Shown here: positions 1 through 8,989 of the stretch, one piece after another | Layout: each line of letters begins with the position of its first letter | Numbering within the stretch: position 1 is the first letter of the stretch | Program-made: the position numbers and the translations under genes | The notes under the pieces: generated by a model | Databases searched by the model: none | What the model was told of the DNA's origin: nothing | The model's input: the letters and a program-made list of their open reading frames with translations, nothing else | NCBI GenBank assembly: GCA_004553545.1 | Contig: SFLD01000034.1 | Span: 1-20,394 of the forward strand | DNA: 20,394 bases | Source: Clostridiales bacterium | GTDB taxonomy: Bacteria; Bacillota; Clostridia; Oscillospirales; Oscillospiraceae | Direction: 5' to 3'

Positions 1-4122
<4,122 letters not shown>

Positions 4123-4236
4123 ACGATCTCCTCCTTGTTGTCTCTTCCCCAACCGGGGGGCAGTTTCCGCCCAGCGTCGGCGGAAGGGATGCTGCGACAG
4201 GTAGGTCCCTCGTTCTTCTGATGTCGATACTAGCTT

Positions 4237-4266
4237 AGTGTACTTCGTATTTTCTGCGCCCGTCAA
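4237..4266 (-). promoter_or_regulatory. Candidate sigma-A promoter for the subtilase gene
   Basis: On the minus strand, TTGACG (4261-4266) and TACACT (4237-4242) are separated by 18 nt. They match the consensus at 5 of 6 and 4 of 6 positions. The implied 5' leader is roughly 105-110 nt. This is assigned by eye only. Confidence 0.45.
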
Positions 4267-4360
4267 TTAGCTGGCTGCATAGTCTTTCAGAAAAATTTTC
4301 ACCCCAACGCCCTCCGGCAACCATCTTTGAAAGAGGTCTGCAGCTGCACGCTCCTGCGTC

Positions 4361-4383
4361 GCTGTCCGCCAATCGCGGACAGC
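4361..4383. repeat. Perfect 9-bp inverted repeat in the divergent intergenic region
   Basis: GCTGTCCGC (4361-4369) and GCGGACAGC (4375-4383) flank a 5-nt loop. No T-run follows on either strand, so it is not an intrinsic terminator. It lies between the two divergent promoter candidates and could be a regulator site or an RNA hairpin. The rest of the 388-bp gap at 4123-4510 holds the two promoters and the inverted repeats listed; I see no gene there. Confidence 0.6.
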
Positions 4384-4397
4384 ACCTATCCCATTCT

Positions 4398-4445
4398 TCC
4401 GTGAAACCGTGATACTCAAATCGGGTCACGGAAAGGTCGACCTTT
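4398..4445. repeat. Inverted repeat plus 14-bp palindrome upstream of the selenium cassette promoter
   Basis: TCCGTGA (4398-4404) is repeated inverted as TCACGGA (4426-4432). Directly next to it is the perfect palindrome AAAGGTCGACCTTT (4432-4445), which ends 3 nt before the candidate -35 hexamer at 4449. The position suits an activator or repressor site. No regulator family can be assigned. Confidence 0.45.
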
Positions 4446-4448
4446 TTC

Positions 4449-4477
4449 TTGCATTTCCCTCGCGGACATGCTATTCT
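4449..4477 (+). promoter_or_regulatory. Candidate extended -10 promoter of the selenium/sulfur cassette
   Basis: TTGCAT (4449-4454), a 17-nt spacer and TATTCT (4472-4477) preceded by TGC form a plausible extended -10 sigma-A promoter. The start codon of the first cassette gene is 33 nt further on, which leaves a short leader. Confidence 0.5.
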
Positions 4478-4510
4478 TTCCCAAGAACAACGGCGAAAGG
4501 AGGCGGTCCC

Positions 4511-4747
4511 ATGCGGAAACCAGAGGCCCGGACGGTCATCACCTTCCACACCACGGCGGAGGCCATGGCGGCGGAGCGGCTCTTCCGGGCGCTGGAGCTC
4601 CCCGGCAAACTCATCACCGTCCCCCGGAAGCTGAGCTCGGACTGCGGTCTTGCCTGGTCCGCCCCGGCGGAGACCGGCCCCCAGGCGGAGGACGCCCTCC
4701 GGCAGCGTTCCCTGGGCTTTGACGGCGTCTACGCCATGGAGCTCTGA
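4511..4747 (+). CDS. DUF3343 (putative Se/S carrier-like) small protein
   Basis: This 78-aa protein starts at the ATG at 4511, chosen because AAAGGAGG lies 7 nt upstream. Earlier in-frame starts lack such a site. It matches the DUF3343 pattern: a short ferredoxin-like fold starting TVITFHTTAEAMAAERLF, then PRKLSSDCGLAW with the single conserved Cys45. Pfam describes the family as putative Se/S carrier-like, and Cys45 is the expected sulfur or selenium site. It is the first gene of a three-gene cassette with YedE and a TusA-like carrier, which supports a role in handling reactive sulfur or selenium in the cytoplasm. The exact substrate is not known from sequence. Confidence 0.85.
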   Translation: MRKPEARTVITFHTTAEAMAAERLFRALELPGKLITVPRKLSSDCGLAWSAPAETGPQAEDALRQRSLGFDGVYAMEL

Positions 4748-4767
4748 GGCCCCTCTTTTTCGCCCAG

Positions 4768-4791
4768 CGCTATTCTATCGATAGAATAGCG
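4768..4791. promoter_or_regulatory. Perfect 24-bp palindrome between the DUF3343 gene and yedE
   Basis: The left half CGCTATTCTATC (4768-4779) is followed with no spacer by its exact reverse complement (4780-4791). It is AT-rich in a GC-rich operon and sits 13 nt before the yedE ribosome binding site. No T-run follows, so it is not a classic terminator. It looks like an operator for a dimeric regulator, or an RNA hairpin that separates expression of gene 1 from genes 2 and 3. Confidence 0.7.
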
Positions 4792-4817
4792 AAACTGAGA
4801 TCTTAGGAGGAGAACAC

Positions 4818-5927
4818 ATGGAAAAAACCAACTGGTTCCGGGAGCACGGCATGATCCTGCTCACCGGCGTGGTCATCGGCATCGCGGCCCTGGTGCTGAC
4901 GGCCCACGGAAACCCCGGCAACATGGGCTTCTGCATTGCCTGCTTCCTGCGGGACATCGCGGGGGCCATCGGCCTCCACAGCGCCGGGAAGGTGCAGTAC
5001 GTCCGGCCTGAGATCATCGGTCTCGTGCTGGGCTCCCTCTGCGCGGCTCTGGCCGCCAAGGAATTCCGGGCCCGGGCCGGCTCCTCTCCCGCCGTGCGCT
5101 TCCTGCTAGGCCTCGTGGTGATGGTGGGCGCCCTGGTCTTCCTGGGCTGCCCCCTGCGGATGGTCCTGCGCCTCGGCGGCGGCGACCTGACGGCGGTTGC
5201 TGGCCTCCTGGGCTTCCTGGGCGGCATTCTCGTGGGCGTCGTCTTCCTGAAGAAGGGCTTCACCCTGGGCCACGCCCGGACGCTTCCCGCAGGCGAGGGC
5301 CTGGTGCTCCCCGGCATCATGGTGATGCTCCTGGTCCTGCTGCTGGCGGGCCCCGCGCTGCTGCATTTCTCCGAGGCCGGTCCCGGCTCGATGCACGCTT
5401 TCTGGGGCCTGTCTCTCGCGGCGGGCCTCGTGGTGGGTGCCCTCTGCCAACGGAGCCGCCTCTGCATGGCCGGCGGCCTGCGGGATGTCTTCCTGCTGAA
5501 GGACTTCACCCTGCTCTCCGGCTTCCTGGCCATCTGGATCACCGTTACCCTCGGCAACCTGATCCTCCACAAGTATAACCTCTCCGCCCTCTCCCAGCCC
5601 GTGGCCCACAGCCAGTACCTCTGGTCCTTCCTGGGCATGGCCGCGGTGGGCTGGGGCTCCATCCTGCTGGGCGGCTGCCCCCTGCGCCAGCTGATCCTGG
5701 CGGGCGAGGGCAACGGCGACAGCGCCGTCACGGTCCTGGGCATGCTCGTAGGCGCCGCCGTGTCCCACAACTTCTCTCTGGCCGGCAACCCGGACTCCGT
5801 GGCCGAGGACGGCACCTACGTCATCGGCGGCATCGGCACCAGCGGCAAGGTGACCGTGATCCTCTGCTTTGCCATCCTGCTGGCGGTGGCCCTGACCCAC
5901 CTGCCGGGAAAGGAGGAGAAGGCATGA
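4818..5927 (+). CDS. yedE: YedE family selenium/sulfur transport membrane protein
   Basis: This 369-aa multi-pass membrane protein starts at the ATG at 4818, with TAGGAGGAG 7 nt upstream. Sequence features match the selenium-metabolism branch of YedE (YeeE/YedE, DUF395-like): GNMGFCIACFLRD near the N-terminus, FLGCPLRM with Cys111, RSRLCMAGGLRD with Cys216, and GGCPLRQLILAGEGN with Cys287. YeeE-type relatives pass thiosulfate-like anions along conserved cysteines. The selenium-linked branch is thought to import a selenium or sulfur species. The stop overlaps the TusA-like gene in an ATGA, so the two are probably translated together and the carrier may accept the imported chalcogen. The family assignment is strong. 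Selenium rather than sulfur as substrate is inferred from motifs and neighbours; no selD is in the window. Confidence 0.9.
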   Translation: MEKTNWFREHGMILLTGVVIGIAALVLTAHGNPGNMGFCIACFLRDIAGAIGLHSAGKVQYVRPEIIGLVLGSLCAALAAKEFRARAGSSPAVRFLLGLVVMVGALVFLGCPLRMVLRLGGGDLTAVAGLLGFLGGILVGVVFLKKGFTLGHARTLPAGEGLVLPGIMVMLLVLLLAGPALLHFSEAGPGSMHAFWGLSLAAGLVVGALCQRSRLCMAGGLRDVFLLKDFTLLSGFLAIWITVTLGNLILHKYNLSALSQPVAHSQYLWSFLGMAAVGWGSILLGGCPLRQLILAGEGNGDSAVTVLGMLVGAAVSHNFSLAGNPDSVAEDGTYVIGGIGTSGKVTVILCFAILLAVALTHLPGKEEKA

Positions 5928-6130
5928 TCGACACCCGCGGATATTCCTGCCCCACCCCGGTCATCCTGGTGCAGAAGGCCGTGAAGAACGGTGCCCCGGC
6001 GGAGCTTGAGGTCCTGGCGGACGCCATGGTGGCGGTGGAGAACATCACCCGCTACGCCCGCTCCCAGGGTTACCGCGCCACCGTCACCCCCGACGGCGAG
6101 GACTACCGCCTCACCCTGAAAAAAGGATAA
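5924..6130 (+). CDS. TusA/SirA-like sulfur (selenium) carrier protein
   Basis: This 68-aa protein begins MIDTRGYSCPTPV. The CPxP motif with Cys9 is the hallmark of the TusA/SirA/YedF-N family, where the Cys carries a persulfide or, in selenium cassettes, possibly a selenopersulfide. The usual length is about 75-80 aa, so this is a compact but complete member. The start overlaps the yedE stop by 4 nt, and GGAGGAG inside the end of yedE provides the ribosome binding site. It most likely takes sulfur or selenium brought in by YedE and passes it to an unseen acceptor. A fused C-terminal DsrE domain, as in full YedF, is absent. Confidence 0.92.
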   Translation: MIDTRGYSCPTPVILVQKAVKNGAPAELEVLADAMVAVENITRYARSQGYRATVTPDGEDYRLTLKKG

Positions 6131-6133
6131 CCA

Positions 6134-6165
6134 AGCGCCGCAGGAGCTTTCGCCCCTGCGGCGCT
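6134..6165. terminator. Bidirectional intrinsic terminator between convergent genes
   Basis: There is a perfect 11-bp stem, AGCGCCGCAGG (6134-6144) with CCTGCGGCGCT (6155-6165), and a 10-nt loop. CTTTC follows on the plus strand. On the minus strand a T-rich stretch follows, read from the AAAAAAGG before the stem. It sits between the TusA-like stop (6130) and the convergent protease stop (6169). Confidence 0.8.
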
Positions 6166-6168
6166 CTT

Positions 6169-6885
6169 TCAAGGCGTTTTCCCCTTCCGGCGGGCGATCT
6201 CGGCGTAGAGGTAGTCCAGGCTCTCCGGCAGGCCCCCCAGCTGGTCGATGAGACCACAGGAGACGGCCTCCTCCCCATAGAGGATAGTACCCACATCCGC
6301 CGCCATGTCCTCTGCCCGGAACATCAGGTCCTGAAAGGCCTGGGCGGAAATACCGCTGTGGCCCGCCACGAAGGAGACGATCCGCTCCTGGAGGCGCTCA
6401 AAGTAGCGGTAGGTCTGGGGTGCGGCGATGACGGTGCCGCTGGTCCGGAGGGGATGCACCGTCATGGCGGCGGAGGGCACGGCGAAGCTCCGGCCGCCCG
6501 CCACCGCCAGGGGGATGCCGATGGAGTGGCTGCCTCCCAGCACCAGCGTGGCCGTGGGCTTGCGCATCCCGGCCATCAGCTCCGCGATGGCGAGACCCGC
6601 CTCCACGTCCCCGCCCACGGTGTTCAGCAGGAAGAGAACGCCGTCCACCTCCCCCGCCTGCTCCAGCCGGGCCAGGAGAGGCAGGATGTGCTCATACTTC
6701 GTGGTCTTGGCGGAATTGGGCGCCTCGCTGTGGCCCTCGATCTGACCGATGATGGTGAGGCAGTAAATGGCCCCCCGGGGGCTCTTCGTCAGCGCCGCCC
6801 CCAGGTCCAGAAGGCTCTGGGTGGTCTCCTGAGACGGCGTTCCGGTGCTCTTCTCCATGTCATTCGCAACGGTGGGCTTGGTCAT
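6169..6885 (-). CDS. ClpP-family serine protease, TepA-like
   Basis: This 238-aa protein starts at the ATG at 6885 (MTKPTVANDM), with GGGAGGGG upstream. The open frame runs on into GC-rich repeats upstream, but that extension has no family similarity and is excluded. The crotonase-like ClpP fold is clear: VDGVLFLLNTVGGDVEAGLAIAELM, the nucleophile in GGSHSIGIPL (Ser121) and MTVHPLR (His144). It resembles TepA (translocation-enhancing protein, YmfB type) of Firmicutes, a cytoplasmic ClpP-like protein without an AAA+ partner, linked in Bacillus to protein secretion or sporulation. The acid residue was not pinned down by eye. It is monocistronic, with the terminator at 6134-6165 after it and a long repeat-rich region before it. 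Confidence 0.88.
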   Translation of the reverse strand: MTKPTVANDMEKSTGTPSQETTQSLLDLGAALTKSPRGAIYCLTIIGQIEGHSEAPNSAKTTKYEHILPLLARLEQAGEVDGVLFLLNTVGGDVEAGLAIAELMAGMRKPTATLVLGGSHSIGIPLAVAGGRSFAVPSAAMTVHPLRTSGTVIAAPQTYRYFERLQERIVSFVAGHSGISAQAFQDLMFRAEDMAADVGTILYGEEAVSCGLIDQLGGLPESLDYLYAEIARRKGKTP

Positions 6886-6949
6886 GGTATCCCCTCCCTT
6901 TCCCAGCCAGTATGCACCGGAAAGCGCGGGATTATGCGCCCCCACCCCT

Positions 6950-7061
6950 CGTCTCCCGTCTCCCGTCCCTCGTCTCCCGTCCCTCGTCTCCCGTCCCTCG
7001 TCTCCCGTCCCTCGTCTCCCGTCCCTCGTCTCCCGTCTCCCGTCCCTCGTCCCTCGTCCCC
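6950..7061. repeat. Heptanucleotide tandem array, 16 units
   Basis: Sixteen uninterrupted 7-bp units, CGTCTCC or CGTCCCT with a last CGTCCCC, mostly alternate between the two forms. On the minus strand this gives GGGA tracts every few bases, many fitting the four-GGG G-quadruplex pattern with loops of 2-4 nt. The array ends 65 bp upstream of the TepA-like start codon. The frames across it encode only low-complexity Arg/Gly/Asp text and are not counted as genes. Confidence 0.95.
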
Positions 7062-7171
7062 GGCGCACAGCGAAGCGCATGCGCCCGTCCCCTCGTCCCC
7101 GGCGCGCAGCGAAGCGTCCGCGCCCGTCCCCTCGTCCCCGGCGCGCAGCGAAGCGTCCGCGCCCGTCCCCT
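7055..7171. repeat. Three tandem 39-bp repeats
   Basis: The units are 7055-7093, 7094-7132 and 7133-7171. Units 2 and 3 are identical. Unit 1 differs by a few bases in the middle. Each starts CGTCCCCGGCGC, carries CAGCGAAGCG in the centre and ends CGTCCCCT. The first unit overlaps the last heptamer of the preceding array, so the two arrays grade into each other. No gene is apparent here. Confidence 0.93.
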
Positions 7172-7261
7172 CGTCCCCCGTCCCGCCGCCGCAGCGGCCC
7201 TTCCGCCGGCAATGCCGCTCCGCGGCGAGTCGGACAGCAGGCACTTCCAAAAGAAGCAGGC

Positions 7262-7392
7262 AGCCGACCGGGGATCCCCGTCCTCCGTTCCTTGGCGCGC
7301 GGCGCAGCGTCGCGCGCCCGTCCTGGGAAAAGTCCAGGAAGGGGCCGGAGCCCCTTCCTGGTTTCCGCCGCCGATGGCGGCGGAAAGAAGCT
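7262..7392. repeat. Cluster of four GC-rich hairpins
   Basis: Four inverted repeats follow each other: the palindrome CGGGGATCCCCG (7269-7280); GGCGCGCG/CGCGCGCC (7294-7301 with 7311-7318); CCAGGAAGGGGC/GCCCCTTCCTGG (7334-7345 with 7350-7361, CGGA loop); and TTTCCGCCGCC/GGCGGCGGAAA (7362-7372 with 7376-7386). They sit directly beside hairpin element copy 1 but have no counterpart beside copy 2. No coding signal is seen. Confidence 0.8.
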
Positions 7393-7589
7393 GAATCATT
7401 TTTCGTTGCGGCGCGTACGTGACGAAAAATCCCTCTCACGGAGCGACGTGCAAAAAGGGTCCGGCCCCTTGGGGGGCCGGACCCTTTTTGCACCCAAGCG
7501 GAGTGCGCATACCATTGCGCCGCCCGGTCATAGACCGGGCGGCGCGGGGTCTCCTCGCTCAAATGTTCCTCGGTACATTTGAGCGAAAT
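7393..7589 (-). repeat. Modular multi-hairpin element, copy 1
   Basis: This non-coding element lies directly after the M18 aminopeptidase stop and touches the stop codon. In plus order: GAATC then hairpin A (ATTTTTCGT 7398-7406 with 7422-7430); linker CCTCTCACGGAGCGA (7432-7446); hairpin B, 21 bp (7448-7468 with 7473-7493); linker CCAAGCGGAGTGCGCA (7494-7509); hairpin D, 13 bp (7517-7529 with 7533-7545); linker GGGGTCTCC; hairpin E, 12 bp (7555-7566 with 7575-7586); end CGAAAT. The linkers and stem bases recur in copy 2 at 17622-17832. The strand is given as minus because both copies follow minus-strand stop codons; the active strand is unknown. Confidence 0.85.
7448..7493. terminator. Strong terminator-like hairpin (hairpin B of copy 1)
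   Basis: A 21-bp perfect stem has CAAAAAGGG on the left arm and CCCTTTTTG on the right. A GC core flanked by A- and T-runs is the shape of a bidirectional intrinsic terminator. It is downstream of the long minus-strand operon and is the best candidate for its terminator. The T-run lies in the stem rather than after it, so its efficiency is uncertain. Confidence 0.55.
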
Positions 7590-8989
7590 TACTTGTCGCT
7601 GTAGACCGCCTTCATCGCCTTGTAAGTCTCGTAACAGTCCAGCTTGGAGACCACTTCGAAGGGGGCGTGCATGCTGAGGACGGGGACGCCCGCGTCGATG
7701 GTGGTGATGTTGCGGTTGGCCATATACATGGCCACGGTGCCGCCGCCGCCGGCGTCCACCTTGCCCAGCTCCGCGATCTGCCAGATGACGTCGTTGGCCT
7801 CAAAGAGCTGACGGACGTAGCCCACGGTCTCGGCGTCGGCGTCGGAGGCGCCGCCCTTGCCCCGGGCGCCGGTATACTTGGCGATGCCCACGCCGTAGGA
7901 GACGAGCGCCGCGTTGCGCTTCTCGAAGACCTCCGCGAAGTTGGGGTCGTAGGCGGCGGTGACGTCGGCGCTGAGGCAGAAGGACTTCTCATAGCAGGCC
8001 CGCAGGGGGACGTCCTGGGCGGCGCAGAGATCCTCCATAAAGGTATCGAAGGCAGCGGACTGCATGCCGGTGACACCGTCGGAGCCGATCTCCTCCTTGT
8101 CCGCGAGGACGCAGACGGCGGTATGCTCCGGGGTCTCCTTCAGGTCGAAGAGGGCCTGGAGAGCAGCGTAGGCGCAGACACGGTCATCGTGGCCGTAGGC
8201 ACCCAGGAGGGAGCGGTCCAGGCCGATCTCGGTGGCGTTGACAGCGGGGACGGCCTCCAGCTCGGCGGAGTTGAAGTCATCCTCGGTGATGCCGTACTTC
8301 TCGTTGAGGAGCTGCAGGACGCCCAGCTTCACCCGCTGGCCCTCGTCCTCATCCCCCACGGGACGGCTGCCGAGCAGCAGGTTCAGCTGCTCGCCGCTGA
8401 TGCCCTCGGGCAGGGGCTTCTTGTTCTGCTCGGCGCCCAGGTGGGGCAGGAGGTCCGTGATGACCAGCTTGGGGTCCCCGGCGTCGCCGCCGATGTTGAC
8501 GGTCTTCTTGGTCCCGTCCGCCAGGATCACCACGCCATGGAGCTCCAGGGGGATGGTGGGCCACTGGTACTTGCGGATGCCGCCGTAGTAGTGGGTCTTG
8601 AAGTAGGCCAGCTCGCTGTCCTCATAGAGGGGATTGGGCTTCAGGTCCAGGCGGGGGGAGTCGATATGGGCGGCGGTGATCTGGGCGCCCTCCTCCAGGG
8701 TCTTGTTCCCCAGATAGGCCAGCATCACGCCCTTGCCCCGGTTGCAGACGTAGACCTTGTCGCCGCTCTGGAGCGCCATGCCCCGCTCATAGGGGACGTA
8801 GCCCTCCTTCTCGGCCAGGCGGATGGCCTCCGCCGCGCAGAGGCGCTCGGTCTTGCCGGCGTCCAGGAACGCCATGTAGTGCTTGCAGTAGCTGTCGATC
8901 TTCTTGCTCTCCGCGGCGCTGACACGGTCCCAGCCGTTCTTCTTCTGGGAAAAGAGCTTCTTCTTGAGGTCCTTGGTCTTATCTGCCAT
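7589..8989 (-). CDS. M18 family zinc aminopeptidase
   Basis: This 466-aa protein starts at the ATG at 8989 (MADKTKDLKKKL), chosen over a longer frame because AAGGAGG is 9-10 nt upstream and the family begins here. Expected M18 metal and catalytic residues are present: His108 (AAHIDSPRLD), Asp268/Asp269 (GHDDRV), Glu299/Glu300 (DKEEIGSDG), Asp342 (SADV) and His441 (SMHAPFEV). The length is normal for bacterial M18 enzymes, which are cytoplasmic, form large oligomers and remove N-terminal residues, often acidic ones, from peptides. The start overlaps the end of the Sua5/CoaE gene by 11 nt, so coupled translation is likely. It is the last gene of the operon; hairpin element copy 1 follows immediately. 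Confidence 0.95.
   Translation of the reverse strand: MADKTKDLKKKLFSQKKNGWDRVSAAESKKIDSYCKHYMAFLDAGKTERLCAAEAIRLAEKEGYVPYERGMALQSGDKVYVCNRGKGVMLAYLGNKTLEEGAQITAAHIDSPRLDLKPNPLYEDSELAYFKTHYYGGIRKYQWPTIPLELHGVVILADGTKKTVNIGGDAGDPKLVITDLLPHLGAEQNKKPLPEGISGEQLNLLLGSRPVGDEDEGQRVKLGVLQLLNEKYGITEDDFNSAELEAVPAVNATEIGLDRSLLGAYGHDDRVCAYAALQALFDLKETPEHTAVCVLADKEEIGSDGVTGMQSAAFDTFMEDLCAAQDVPLRACYEKSFCLSADVTAAYDPNFAEVFEKRNAALVSYGVGIAKYTGARGKGGASDADAETVGYVRQLFEANDVIWQIAELGKVDAGGGGTVAMYMANRNITTIDAGVPVLSMHAPFEVVSKLDCYETYKAMKAVYSDK

Noticed and set aside
4235..4549. A 104-codon minus-strand frame in the divergent intergenic region
   Set aside because: No ribosome binding site or family pattern; it overlaps the start of the DUF3343 gene and both promoter candidates.
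4741..4767. Terminator after the DUF3343 gene (GAGGCCCCTC followed by TTTTT)
   Set aside because: The stem would be only 3-4 bp with a very short loop, too weak to call.
6950..7171. CRISPR array
   Set aside because: The repeats are directly contiguous with no unique spacers, and no cas gene is present.
6886..7212. N-terminal extension of the TepA-like protein through the repeat arrays
   Set aside because: Only Arg/Gly/Asp repeats are encoded, and a good ribosome binding site with a family-like start is at 6885.
7393..7589. Insertion sequence or MITE with terminal inverted repeats
   Set aside because: The two ends (GAATCATTTTTC and CGAAAT) are not convincing inverted repeats, no target duplication is visible, and no transposase is in the window; a mobile origin is kept only as one hypothesis.
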